A stretch of 64,000 bases of DNA, taken from Gnomoniopsis sp. IMI 355080. Its lineage: Eukaryota; Ascomycota; Sordariomycetes; Diaporthales; Gnomoniaceae. This document shows, piece after piece, positions 32,493-45,065 of the stretch. The position numbers and the translations under genes are program-made. Position 1 is the stretch's first letter. Each line of letters opens with the position of its first letter. The DNA lies in NCBI GenBank assembly GCA_027946555.1, contig JAPEVC010000134.1, forward strand, positions 1 through 64,000, read 5' to 3'. Below the pieces are notes generated by a model. It saw only the letters and a program-made list of their open reading frames with translations. It was not told where the DNA came from and ran no database searches.

Positions 32493-33996
32493 CGTTTGCA
32501 GGAATCTGTAAGCCCAAAGTAAAATTTAAAGGTTACGATGATCAATATCGCTGACTTGTGCAGCTTCTCATTCATGAGAGAGTAGGCGAAGATCCCGTCT
32601 TCGAAGAACTATGGGCTTATATGATCTAGGTAACGCCAACAGACGGACTTGAGCTGTGGGCCAGTTGCCATCATTCGGAATTCCCAGCAACCATTAGGCA
32701 GCCGGCCAAGAAATTGTGAGTGATAGCGGCATGCCTACCAGTATTGGTCCCGTAATACATTGCGAGTTCCTTCGCTGAGCCGGCCTAGAGGGAGACTGCA
32801 GGCCCAAGGTGAGCGCATGTAGTATTGCAAGTCACTTGTTCGAGTACATTGCGTTCAGCTGCATCCATCGCTCTATCCACCCACCGCGCCTGCATGTTGC
32901 AACCTGGGATATTAATCTTCAAATTACCTAGGTAGTTCCGAAGTCGTAGGAGAGCGAATTTTTAGGTACGTATTGTACGTATAGAATACCTAAGGCCTCG
33001 GCAAAACGGCTCCACACCTCAAATGTCCATTCCTTCGTAAGGATGTACTTGAGTGCCAAATCTTGAGTGGGGGCCGATTCCTACATATTACTATGTGCAG
33101 ATATGCAATGGCACGGGGAAATAGTCCGAAGCGTTGGCACAATGATCTGCTGTACCATTCGGCGTACGAGCCTGTTTAAGAAAATTCTGACCTGCGGAAC
33201 TCAGCCAATCAGCCGGCTTTGTGGATCAGCATAGCCTCAGCCCTGCAGGCCCTGCTGCCTTGCAGTCGGTGGCCCACTGCTCCACTTGCGCTGCTTCGGC
33301 AAGTCACACTGCATCCTGCACTGTGGACGGACGGGCGAGTACTTTTATCATCTGTGGGGGTTGCGAGTGCTGATTCACGCGCTTACTCTTTACTTTTCCT
33401 GCAGGCTTCCGGGAATCCCCACAAACGATGCATCATCGTACTGTACATACATAGTAGTACTAAGTAGCACAGGTACATACATGGAATTACCCGGGACTTT
33501 AATCCTCTGAACCAGTGGAGACTAGGGCCTACCTACTATAGTAAGTATAGGTACCTCTTGCGGCGTTGCACACCGGAAGTGATCGACCAAGGACAGGGTT
33601 ATGGAGACTAGGCACTGATTTTCTATGAATAGATACAGCAGTCCTGAGTACTGGACCCTTCAACAGCTCCAGGCAACGTGCAGTTGCATTGCGGCCTTCC
33701 ATCTCCAGGCCTGCGAGAACACACTCTCAAACATTGCAACAACGGATTCGGCCCGGCACTACAGTCACAACCATCACTTTTGCTAAGGTACATCCGATGC
33801 AAGGATAGGCGTTGGTCATCATGGGTTCATAAGTTTATAGGGTTTGTTGGCTACACTACGTTTGCGCCAAATATAAATATGGTGTGATTCTCTTCTTGTT
33901 AATCAGACTCCATCAACCCCCGCACCTCTTGATTCAATAACCCCCGCTCGTCTACATATCCAACTGCTTATTCACATTGGTTTCTCTGAATTAACC
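32493..33996. other. Divergent promoter region between P450 and GMC genes
   Basis: About 1.5 kb separating divergently transcribed genes, a likely shared control region. ACCTAGGT occurs at 32926-32933. No gene is supported. Confidence 0.5.
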
Positions 33997-35928
33997 ATGA
34001 CTGCTTCTTCGTCTGTCGAGACCTTCGATTATGTCGTTGTGGGTGGTGGCACCGCAGGCCTCGTCCTTGCTGCCCGGCTTACGGAGGATCCAAAAGTCCG
34101 AGTCCTCGTCCTCGAAGCGGGCGAGGATCTAACGGCTGACCCTCGCGTCAACATTCCCGCCGTAAGTCATTTGCAAGACATTGGATGGAACTGAGTTAAT
34201 TTTTGAATAAAGATGTGGACGCAGTTGGCTGGGACCTCAGCCGACTGGTGTTTCGAGACGACACCTCAGCACGCGCTCGGCGGCCGTAAGATGGGTTTCG
34301 CGCAAGGTCGTCTACTGGGAGGCTCTAGTGCACTGAACAGTATGAACTTCGTTGTTAGTGCCAAGTCCAACATCGACGAATGGGCTAAGCTGGGTAATTC
34401 TGGTTGGGATTGGTCAACGCTCTCAGCATCCCTTGAAAAGGTCTATAGCCTACATGGACAGAGACACGACTCGGGAGCCGAGAACGGTAATGGATCGATC
34501 AAAGCCACAATCCCAGATGACGACAGCAAATGGTCGCAAGTTTGGTCGGACACGATCGCTGGGGTTGGATTTCAGGGAGACAACTCGCCTTTGTCGGGGA
34601 CCATTTGTGGTGCTGTCTCTTACCCCGACTCTATCGACCCAAAGTCAAAGACTCGAAGCTATGCTTGCAATGCTTACCTCGATCCTGCGAAATCACGACC
34701 TAACCTGACTGTATGGACGTCGGTCCTGGTCGAGAAAATACTGTTCAGCCAGAGTTCCGACGAAAGCAGTGTTCCCATCGCAACAGGCGTTCAATACACC
34801 CTTACCATTGATGGTCAGGTCTCCCCAGGTCTACAGGTAGCTGCGCAGGCGGAGGTCATCTTGTCAGCAGGTGCTGTTAACTCTCCGCGTATTCTCGAGC
34901 TCTCAGGCGTTGGAGGCGCAACACTGCTCAAGTTACTCGATATTCCCGTTATTGTCGACAATCCGTTCGTAGGCGAGAATCTTCAGAATCATCCTGTTGT
35001 CCCCCTCTCGTTCGAGACTATTGCAGGAGAAGGGCTTGAGACTATCGATGGACTCAATCGCCAGGATCCAACTGCTCTTGGCGCCGCTATGGAGGCGTAC
35101 GGTAGACAGACTGGGCCTTTCTCCAAGTCTAACGGGAACGTTATGGCGCATATGCCGTTTCCAAACATTAATACGGAATCAGGCAGGCGGGATCTCGAAA
35201 GTATCATGAACAATACCTTCCTGTCACCAGACAGCGGTGCCACCAAGACAACCCCCATATACGACGAGACACTGAAGTCCTACGTTCGGTCTGTCCTCGA
35301 GTCTAACGATCAGGCTTCTGCTTTCTACATTACAGTCCCGGGTTGGGCATCCTACACGCCCGACGGAAGCTGGGAGCCGATTCCCTCCGGCAGCGAGACG
35401 TACTTTTCCATCCCCGTGCTGCTCGCTCACCCACTCTCTCGTGGTTTCGTGCACATCAAGAGAACTGGAAGTGATGACGAGTCGTCTGCCTTGGGGTTGG
35501 AAGTCAATCCGAATTATTTGGCTCATCCGCTTGACACAGAAATTCTCGCGCGTCACGTTCAGTTCGTCGAGTCTGTCTTGGCAGGCACAGCCACACCGCT
35601 GGCTGACACGCTCAATCAGTCCGAGGGCGCAAAGAGATCTTCTGCGCTGCCGCCTGGACCGCGAGCATTCGCTGGTGAGAAAGGACTGGAGCTGGCACGC
35701 CAATACGTGCGTAGTAGCGCTGTGGGCGCCTTTCACTATGTTGGCTCTTGTTCAATGCTGCCTCTAGAGAGCGGAGGTGTAGTGGATTCGAAATTGCGTG
35801 TATACGGATGCCGTAACCTGAGGGTATGTGACGCGAGCGTGATTCCATTAGCGACACGCGCGAACACCATGGCGACTGTGTATGCTCTTGCGGAGAGGGC
35901 GGCGGATATTATCAAGTCGGGCATATAA
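33997..35928 (+). CDS. GMC (glucose-methanol-choline) oxidoreductase
   Basis: Two exons, 33997-34161 and 34213-35928, with the GTAAGT donor after the codons for NIPA, encode 626 residues. The N-terminus carries the dinucleotide-binding motif DYVVVGGGTAGLVLAARL and an LEAG loop. GRLLGGSSALNSMNF is the first GMC signature and GAVNSPRILELSGVG the second. Near the C-terminus GAFHYVGSCSM (His563) and TRANTMATVYALAERAAD (Asn606) supply the active-site His/Asn pair. There is no signal peptide, so it is likely intracellular, unlike secreted glucose oxidases or aryl-alcohol oxidases. The enzyme oxidises an alcohol with FAD; intracellular fungal GMCs often belong to biosynthetic clusters. It is divergent from the P450 with 1.5 kb between them. 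Confidence 0.92.
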
Positions 35929-36149
35929 TCAACCACCTCCATATTTATTTCTCGATTCTTATATTTAGTAGAGTATCAACGCTGGTTACTTATCTATTCC
36001 CTTTGACACAAAACTTTGGAAAGCCAAACGTATTATACATTTATTCATACTTATTGATTCCTAATGATTTTTCCACTATATCCTACGCACAAATAAAGAT
36101 ACTTCTAGCACAGCATTACCTATATACATTGCTAAGATACGCTTTAATT

Positions 36150-36715
36150 TTTATGTCGTACGTGACGAACGGTGCAATGCTGGATCAACTAGGGGCCATG
36201 TCGGATTCAGCCGAGTGCCAGGCAATTCTTGGTACAGAGAAGGCTACACATCCTGAGAGATATAATCGTAGATTTCGGACTATTGATACAGCTTCGGGCT
36301 ATCATATTCGTAAGAGACCTGTCGTTCTTAGTCGTACAAGCCAAGGAGCGAAGAGGCTTTGGTATATCTTACTAAGCAGAAGTCAAGACTTTTCCACTAA
36401 GAAATGAGTGTCGTTAGCGTAAAAAATTATAGAGAGCCGTATTCAATATGTCTAACATACGTGGAGTTGTAAGGAGGCAAGAACCGACCAAAGACGCGGG
36501 CTTAATGTTTGCCGGTGGGTGTAGCGGGAGTCCACCATTTGTCGTCATAAGAGACACGTGGGTCCTCAACACCGCGAGAGATGGTAAAGACTGAGAAGAT
36601 ACTATGCGAAGAGCTTGTATCAAGCTTGGTTTGTTGCCAAGTGTCACTAATCATCCCAACTCTGGGCAGATAGGATGCTGGGACCTTGGCCGAGCTTTCA
36701 ACCTATTCGCTGTAC
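36150..36715 (+). pseudogene. Decayed partial copy of the hydantoinase/DUF917 gene
   Basis: Pieces of this stretch match the intact gene at 39653-43304 in the same order and on the same strand. The segment at about 36155-36240 corresponds to about 41620-41700 (shared TCGTACGTGACGAA). The segment at 36430-36550 corresponds to about 41888-42035 (shared GAGAGCCGTAT, AAGACGCGG, TTTGTCGT). The segment at 36550-36700 corresponds to about 42498-42640 (shared GGTCCTCAACACCGC and GAGCTTGTATC or CAGCTTGTATC). About 460 bases, including an intron and most of an exon, are missing between the second and third pieces. Frames are broken by stops and shifts. Differences are mostly transitions, including C-to-T and G-to-A, which would fit repeat-induced point mutation, but both directions occur. 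It encodes nothing usable. Confidence 0.75.
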
Positions 36716-37408
36716 GAAAGAAGTAAAAAGGCACAAGAAGTTGGTAGTGATTCGATGGAGCTCCCGAGGTCGGGGCCTGGGCCTGTTTATAAACAGACTC
36801 CGATCGTCCTCCTGATCCGACTATTAGGTACCTGAAATTAACTTACTTGGATTACCTGGCAGGGAGGGGTGCCCTATCATAAATATCTTTGAAGCCCGTG
36901 GCTCCCCAGGAAGATAGCCTGGACAGGAACACGACAGGACCGGCTCGAAATTTCGAATGCTGCATCACCAAAATTCCAAAGTTTGCGGTATCTAGATATG
37001 CAGAGATTAAAAGGGCATCTCACGCTGTATAATATCTGCCCTGCTCGTTAGTGTAAGGAACGTTTCACTACTTGTTTGATTACTTCATCATTGAAACATT
37101 GGCTGGACAGAAGTAGCTAATGTCTGTACACTTTTCTTGCGAATCCTACCCAGGTTCCTAAACATGCCTCTCGAGGTTTGCGCTGCCCGTGGCTTGGGTG
37201 GGACCCTTTGTGCTCTACTTATAGGTAGAGATGAAAACTTGGTGTCGACGTAGCATAGCTGTCCTAATTCAAGCAACAACCGCTAGAGAAGGTAAGGAGC
37301 TAACCTCGGAATAAGCTGGCTATATACCTAGGTAGTGCGGCACAGAAACCGTTTCGTGTAGGACAGCCGGATGGGGAAATAATGTCGCAAGAACAACTTG
37401 CATAGACG
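36716..37408. other. Intergenic, one ACCTAGGT site
   Basis: Lies between the relic and the 3' end of the transporter gene. ACCTAGGT occurs at 37326-37333. No gene supported. Confidence 0.5.
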
Positions 37409-39224
37409 CTATTTCACGTCGTCTTCTGCGAGTCTCCTCAAATCCCTTGCCTCACGTGACAAATACTCAACCGCTTCAACTTTTGCCCGTTCTTCACTGA
37501 TAAAGAAGATGCCCACAGTCGGTACCAGCGTCAGCGCTGCCACGAAGGCAAACGCTGTCCATTGGTTACCACTCCTATCTACAATCGCACTGCATACAAT
37601 GGGTCCTATCCATGCTGAGCCCTTCGAAACAATTCCCAACAAGCTGAAGAACATGTACTCTCTTCCCCGTGGTATCAGTTCCGCCATGAATGCCTGGCCG
37701 TATGAGAATTGCGGCCCCAGTGCCAGTCCATAGACAGCACTGAAGGCCCAGAACTCCCAGAGGTTGTGGTACCCCACGCTATCTGTCCATATACCAATCA
37801 TGCCCCAGACAGCAAGAAATACGCTGCCGATATTGCAAATCTGAAGTAAGGTCTTGGTACGCAGGTCGAAGTACGCTTGTACATAGTACATTCCGAACAC
37901 GCCTACCATGGCTGAGGCACCCTGCACCATGATGAAATACGTGTTTCCCACAGCCGAAAACTCCACAGCCTGCGTCTGCGCTATCGCCACGAGTGTTATT
38001 GTGGTATTGATGCCATCGGCGAGCAGGAAATAAGACACCAGGTAAGCAGAGGTCTGCCGCAGGTGCCAGGTCTCCCGAGCCGCGAACCAGGCCTGGCGAA
38101 AGCCGAAGGTCAGGTAGCTACTACCAACGGGCAGCGTGGGGCCAGGCCGCTTCTTTTCATACAAGAACCAAGGCACTGCGAGCAAGATCCACCATCCAGT
38201 ACAAACGGCTACTGCCGCCGAGTAGCCCCAGTTGTTGGCGGCCACGGTCTCGTCCGCGTGCAGGCCAAGGAGAGCCGCTAGTGACAGAGCGCAACATATG
38301 GTGAAGCCGAAGTTGTTCCAGCCATAACTGTGATTCATCACTTTCGAACGAATTAATGAGCAGCGGCGCTCGTAAACATCCTCAGTGATAGCTCCGTCCA
38401 GCAGACTGGTGTGGGCCTCTCGCACCTCGGGAAGGTCGTGCGACAACTTGGGGAAGATGGCGTTGAAGAACACGTAGGAGGCCCAGAAGGTGACACCTGA
38501 TGAGCCACGTTAGAGCAAGATCAACGGCACTCAAGCGGTACCAGGCCCGCTGTCAGGTAGCTGTAGCAATTTCCAGGGTATGTCCCCCAAGGTCCTTAGC
38601 AGCGGTTGCGGGACAGGGCACTTACCACTTATTATATAGAGTGCCATAGCCGTACCCCACTGGTCTGCTCTTCTCACCCCGAGGAATCCAAATTCGAAGG
38701 CCCAGCTTAATATTGAGAAGCTTCTGACGACCCACGGATTCCAGTTGCCATAGTCTGCTAGACTTCCTACACCAATAAAGACGACTGCTTGACATAAAAA
38801 GGTCAGACCAGAAGCGATCAAAATCACCGAGGAGTATTCTTTGGTTCCGCCATTCCAGAAAACATGGCAAGGCGCTGTCACATCAGCGTCACAGGCCGAG
38901 CTGCCCAAAGGGTGGACGTTGGGATTGAAGCCGGCTTGGTATATCAAATTTTGGAAGAGCAAATTGGAGCTGTTGAAGAGGGCTACTTGTTAACAACGAA
39001 TTAGATACGTGGTGAGGACCAAGATGTGATGCTTACTATTGGAAAGATCCAATGCCATTGTTTCCCGCGTAGTACGCGTAGTACGAATACAGTTCCTTTC
39101 TGGTCGCGGGGAGGTCTTCCTTATCGTGGCTTACTAGGCGCCGTGTTACGGACTTCGATTCATGATTTGTCGGGTCAGCCAGAGGCGGCAGGCTCGATAC
39201 AATAGTAGAATTTTCTTCTGTCAT
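37409..39224 (-). CDS. Atg22-like major facilitator transporter
   Basis: Three exons, 39037-39224, 38626-38969 and 37409-38496, join in phase for 539 residues. After a hydrophilic N-terminus the protein reads LYSYYAYYAGNNGIGSFQ, the hallmark start of the Atg22-like family, followed by a Cys-containing lumenal loop and about eleven or twelve membrane helices. GALALGP-type packing is seen in VYGLALGPQFSYGQAFMAEL and FFSLLGIVSKGSAWIGPIV, where yeast-like Atg22 proteins have equivalent helices. Atg22 in yeast exports amino acids from the vacuole. Filamentous fungi have many paralogues, some next to metabolic clusters, that probably carry other solutes. It is divergent from the hydantoinase gene with a shared promoter of about 430 bp, so it may import or release that enzyme's substrate or product. 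Confidence 0.9.
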
Positions 39225-39652
39225 GATTATAATGTGGTCGATGGTCGAAGTGATGTTTCTTCCCCGGTTTGATGACCTATTATGGGTAAGATGCAGGGTT
39301 TATTCCAAGGGTGGCTGATACTGTCATGAGGGGTAAACAATCTCGCCATACCAGGGCATGTAATCTAGGTAGTCTGATAGCCAGAACACTTAAACCAGTT
39401 GCCTAATGCACGCACGACAGATAAGCCTTCCTGCTGACCCGCGGCTGGATTTTCCAGTTATCAGATTACGTGACCCGTTGCAGAATTGTGCAGGATGGAC
39501 AGTACTCCAAAGTTTCATCCCCCCCGGAACTTCAGATTCATTAAGGATCATATACTCAGGACGGTGTAACTGGATTTTGAAAGAGGACATTTCAGATGAC
39601 CTCTCAAGACTTACATGTCCAAGCTAATCCTTCCATTGCTTCCGTAGCCACA
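39225..39652. promoter_or_regulatory. Shared divergent promoter of the Atg22-like and hydantoinase genes
   Basis: Only 428 bp separate the two divergent start codons. Co-regulation is likely by position alone; I see no convincing TATA box or named operator. Confidence 0.55.
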
Positions 39653-42600
39653 ATGACAAATTCACCCAGTCCGTTCGTCATCGGCGTCGACGTAGGAGGC
39701 ACCAACACAGATGTCCGTTGTCACGAACTTTCACACCTTTCACGGGACTTGAACACTGAGAATTTCTCCAGGCAGTACTCCTACAATCGCACAGTGTATT
39801 AGCCTGGCACAAGATACCGACCACAGCTGACATACAGACCGGGGTCGGGCAGTCGATTCAGGAGGTCACCCGCAAAGGGGCCGTATCTCCTAGCTCGATA
39901 TCCTCTGTACATATTGGGACCACGGTAGCCTAACGTATTTCTTAGCCGGCTTTATAACTTTGTACGTGGGCTTATGCGGCTTTATAGCAATTCATTAATG
40001 CTGTTCTCGAGGAGGATTGTCGTAAACTTGACAAAATCGCCGTGATCAGACTTTGTGGGCCCTACTCACGAGGCACCCCTCCTTTCGGTAAGCCTTTGGA
40101 CTCTGTTATAGGAATATTGAGTGGATTAGAAGTTTAATGACCGTTCTTATTCCAGCTGGGTTTTCTCCGCGTCTTCGGAGACTAATGGAAGGACATGTCT
40201 CGTTGCTAGATGGTGGGTACCAAGGTGCGATGCCCTATCATTCTTCCTGGTTTCTTTTGGCAATAACCCTGACTCTTCAATCTGTGCGAAGTTGATGGTA
40301 GCCATATCGCACCTTTGAGCCGTCCACAGCTGGAGTCCGAAGCCGCTGTGATAAGATCTAAATCCATCACTTCGATAGTCTTAGTGGGCATCTACTCTCC
40401 CTCAAACCCCTCACAGGAAGAAGAGGCAGCGGCTATCATCTCAAAATTTCTAGGGCCGGGATACGACATTACCTGCTCCCACAAGATTGGTCGGCTGGGC
40501 TTCCTCGAAAGGGAAAATGCGAGCATCATCAATGCCAGCTTGCGTCGATTTGCCCGGAATGTCGTCTCTGGATTCGTAGCAGCTGTGAAGGCGCTTGGAA
40601 ACTGTCGACTTTACATCAGTCTGAACGACGGTACCCTGAGTAGGGCCTGCGATGCAACTGAATATCCGGTGCGATGCTTCTCGAGCGGACCAACAAACAG
40701 CGCAAGAGGTGCGGCCATCTTGGCCTCAGAGTGTTTCGACAGGGCATATGAAGAGAACAGGGAGGTGATAGTGGTGGATATTGGGGGGTAATCTTGCCCC
40801 GACTTTTGCTACTGTTAATGAAAAGTCCAGTCTTGGTATTGCTAACAACAAGGTGGACAGAACCACGACGGACATTTGTGCCCTTCTTCCTAGTGGATTT
40901 CCGCGGCAGTCGGCTGCTTTTGTAAAAATTGCTGGGGTTAGGACGAATTTCACCATTCCATACGTGTACAGTCTTCCCCTCGGTGGAGGTTCTCGTGTCC
41001 GAGGTAATGGGAAACCGGGGAAGCGGGTCACCATTGGTCCGGATTCGGTTGGCTATCGCCTCGAACAAGAAGGGATATACTTCGGTGGGGATATCATGAC
41101 CGTAAATCATCATCGATTGTTCCGAAACCCAGGGAACTGAAGCTAAAACTTCAACAGTCTACGGATCTTGTGATGAACAACGCCCTGACCGAAAAGATTG
41201 ATCCAGCAACAAAGCGTGGCGGCATCTTGGAGATCAAAAGGATCCTGGAAGACGCTATAGATAGAGCTAAGACGAGACAAGGCGATGCGCTTGTGATACT
41301 TGTTGGAGGAGGCGGCATCATCGCGGGCGACATATTAGCTGGCGTCGGTGAGCTCATCAGACCGAGGTACTTTGAAGTTGCTAATGCTATCGGAGCAGCT
41401 GTGAGTCAATTATTTCTTGCCCTTTTGCATATCTACTAACCTTCTGCTAAGGTCGGAAAGATTAGCGGTTCCGTTGATGCCGTCTGCGTGCCTGAGAGCA
41501 CATCAATCGAGGAGCAACTCGAGAACGCCAAAGCGCTGGCGATCGAACGTTGCATTACAGCCGGCGGTGATCCTCAAGCTGTCGACATTGTAGAGGTAGA
41601 CATGCTCCCTATCTCGTACGTGACGAATGGCGCCACGCGCATTATGGTGCGGGTCGTCTCGGATTTGGTTGAGAGCCAGGACATTGTCACCATGGGAGAA
41701 TACACCCTATGCCCTGAGATAGGCAGCGTTGGATTTGAAACTGCAGACGAGGCTTTGGACTACGATGACAGCAGAACTGTTGACATTGATTCATATCAGC
41801 CAAGAATTGAAGGAGATCTCTGGTATCTTACACCCACTGATCTCGACTTTCTCCAGGATGGGTCTGGCGTCCTTGGAGTAGGAAGTTGTGGAGAGCCGTA
41901 TCCAACATATCTAGCATGCATGGAGCTGCTGAAGAGCGGAGTGCCTATCACTATTCGCAGACAGGATTCGATCGAAGACGCGGACCTGGTGTTGGTCGGT
42001 GGATTCATGGTGAGTCCATCTTTTGTCGTTATGGAATTGCTCTACACTATTCGCATGCGGCAATATCGCTGACTGCCAGGTGTGCCAAGGGTTCCCCTTC
42101 TGTATACGAGGAGCGTATACCAGGATTCGATGAGTGAGATGGCATTTCCTCTGTAAAGCTTTTGCATTGGATTTTCACCCGCTGACATCCAGCTCAGAGT
42201 CACAAGCGCCATCCAATCTTTGGTAAACGCAACTGGCATCAACACATTTGACGCAATCGTTCCAAACGAGATAGGAGGCCTCAATGCATTTGAATCATTG
42301 CTGGCTGCCGCGAGGCTTCAGAAGAGCGTGCTAGATACCGACTGTGTTGGCCGCGCTTATCCGTACTTGTGGCAGACGGTGCGCTGTCTTGATGGTGTTC
42401 CTGTTGCGCCGGTGGCTGTCGCCGATGGACAGGGTAGATCAAAGGTAAGAGCCCAGCAGAAGTGTGATCTGCATACAACCAGTTGCAGCGACTTATCAGA
42501 GACACTTAGGTCCTCAACACCGCAAGAGATGATAAAGACGCAGAGGACACCATGCGAACAGCTTGTATCGAGCTCGGCTCTCTTTCAGGTGTCACTACGA

Positions 42601-43304
42601 ATCCCATATCTGGGGTAGAGGCTCGGACCTTGCCCAGAAATAGCTTTTCATATGGTAATTATAAACTTAGTTGTCATATATGTCCTCAAAACACGCTCTT
42701 AGGGATTCCGATAGACTGATACGCAACAATTAAAAGCATGGTCAATCGGACGTTCCATCGCCCTCGCCCGTGAACAGAAACGCGACGTGGCCTACATGTT
42801 AGTACAGGAACATAATGGAGTACTTTTGGGCACAGGCAAGATCACATCCGTTACGCGAACTGTCGGCGAGGGTTTCACAAAAGGCAACGTAGTCGTGTCG
42901 CCAGACCTTGTGTCAAATACCTCTTCCGAGTCTTCCCTGCTCGTTACGTTCGAGAACGAGAACCTTTTGGTCACATCAATGACCGTTGGAGACAATGAGA
43001 AAGTACTGGCCGTGTGTCCTGATCTGATCACACTGCTGGACAACGCCAATGGAGCCCCGCTGGGAGTCTCGGACTACAAGTACGGCGTCAAGGTCAGCGT
43101 GATCGCGCTGAGATCACCGCCAGTGTGGAGTTCCGAGAAAGGTCTAAGCATGGGCGGCCCAGCTGCCTTTGGGTAGGTTTTCAAAGAAGAATCCAAGCAA
43201 TTTTGTTGTTGCAGCTAATCAGATATAGACTCGACATTCCGTACCGGCCAGTGGGCGACGCTGAGTATCATGCTCCGTTGAGTGTTTGGGACATGTTTGC
43301 TTGA
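39653..43304 (+). CDS. Hydantoinase/oxoprolinase-type protein fused to a DUF917 domain
   Basis: Thirteen exons join without a phase break to 955 residues: 39653-39712, 39772-39924, 39988-40087, 40156-40224, 40292-40787, 40861-41101, 41158-41400, 41452-42009, 42090-42133, 42198-42444, 42510-42654, 42737-43172 and 43229-43304. The N-terminal half is Hydantoinase_A: FVIGVDVGGTNTD (phosphate-binding loop), AWHKIPTTADIQTGVGQSI, GFLERENASIINASL, CFSSGPTNSARGAA and VVDIGGTTTDICALL. The C-terminal third, from about WYLTPTDLDFLQDGSG through FDAIVPNEIGG to DIPYRPVGDAEYH, is DUF917. This fusion is found across fungi and bacteria. Members hydrolyse 5-membered cyclic imides or lactams with ATP, but the fungal substrate is mostly unknown. 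Two introns have weak donors (GTCCGT, GTAGCC). A decayed partial copy lies at 36150-36715. Confidence 0.88.
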
Positions 43305-45065
43305 TTTTGATTCACGTGGACACTCACTCAGACGGTAAGCATTGAATACTTTCGCCACACCGGAAGATTTTCAAGTTCGAATGTCCCAATTTGCTCTTAC
43401 AGGACGCTTGTATCGTCTCAAAGATACCTAGGCTTTCGGTTTCGTGCGTTCATGCACCGAGCCGCTGCTACTAACATCCAGAGTGGGAAACCCCGCCACG
43501 CCTGGACCGTTCATTATGTCGTATTCGAACCAGTCTGATATTCTGGTTGACCTTCTCTGCTAATTAGAAGATGATGATTTTTCTTAACATAATTTTGATA
43601 AAGCCTGGTCCTGATCGTTTTGATTTTATCCTTGTCTTCTCTCGTTTCCAACTTGGAAGGTTCCCAGGGTGATTCAAATAGCGCTACCTAGTTAGGTACT
43701 TCAGTCGTTTGTTTTTAGGCCTTTGGGTGCCTGAGCCAAAACATTACCTACGTATTTATGCACCCAGCATAGGTTATGAAGCTGTTCAGTCACACACATT
43801 GTACTTCAACTTTCCCAGCCACTTGTCGTCGGATCGTATAGTCTCTGAGACTTAGGAACTCCCGGGCTCATTATCACGCAAGCCGTCCATCTCTGCCTGG
43901 TTCAACCCACTTCTACCTACCTGCCTAGGTAGGTACCTAGGCTCTCAGCGCCTTTTGCAATGGTCCGTAATCTTTACTGAAACTAGCTTCTACCAGGCAA
44001 TCATCATGTTTTTAATCATCTGGAACGGCCTTGGTGATGGTCCACGTTGGTAGGGTCAAGAGGCTCTGTACAGCGGTAAGACAGTAATGGAACATGTGAT
44101 TGATCGGCATGAAGGAAGGGAAAAAAAAACCTATCGTGATAGATCCACTGCTGTAAACAATATCCGGCTAAACACCCTAATCCTTCTCATCGGTAGTCAG
44201 TATCAATATATCAACAATCCTATTCCGGTATATCTGTAACATAGGTTATCTAGCCTAGGTAGCTTTATTGGCGTTCCCCCCCACTCAAGCAACCCAACTC
44301 AGGATTTCCGGGTGGTCCGACTTGTGTAAGTTGTCAACTTTGGAACTTCATGTTAAAAAAACATCGATAGTATTACACATCAGTATAGGTAACCCTTAGA
44401 AGAGAAGGGGGGAAGTGCTTCTAGGCGTAAATCTTTACCAACGCCACGCTCAGATACCGGTCTGGCCTGTTTCGTCACTTCGCACTGTACGAAACACTCC
44501 AGAACAGGGTCATAATTAGCATCGATATCCAGAACGAGATACCAAGATCTTATTTTTGAAGTCGACAACTGACTTGAGCGACTCATGTCATTCATATCAA
44601 CATTGATGATGTGAATTGGTTGCTAAACGACTGCCCAGGTGGATCTGGCAACTCAGAAATGTCAAATCCTGGGTTAGTGAGTTGGGGTAAGGTAGAACAT
44701 TGAGAATAACTGGTTTGGAGTCGTAGAGGCAATTTTTTAAGTTCGTCTGGCTGGTAACTCGCAACCTTAAACATATAAATGCTACTTATTCTGAAGTCTA
44801 GTGACGCAAGTGAGCATATATGATCGTCAAGTACCTGCCTACCCAAGTACTCAGCCGAGTCGATTGCCTGACAAACCCCGCCTCCAGCATCAGTGCAGTG
44901 CTACCCAATCCAAATTTGGAAATACTATTGAATTTTCTCTCTCCCGTTGATCGATAAATAGTGCTCCATGCCCGCGCTCTCAAGATTTCCTCTCCGCTAT
45001 TCCCTTCTGCTCGCCTTCGTGACCGTCTTAAAGTCTACTAGTCCTATAAGTAAGCAGTACTAAAC
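43305..45065. other. Intergenic, CCTAGG-rich
   Basis: About 1.76 kb with no supported gene. A dense run of CTAGGTAGGTACCTAGG-like bases lies at 43923-43942, with related fragments near 43686 and 44250. Includes the promoter of the lactonase-like gene. Confidence 0.5.

Noticed and set aside
35224..35736. Reverse-strand frame inside the GMC gene
   Set aside because: Shadow of a strongly supported coding exon; no domain.
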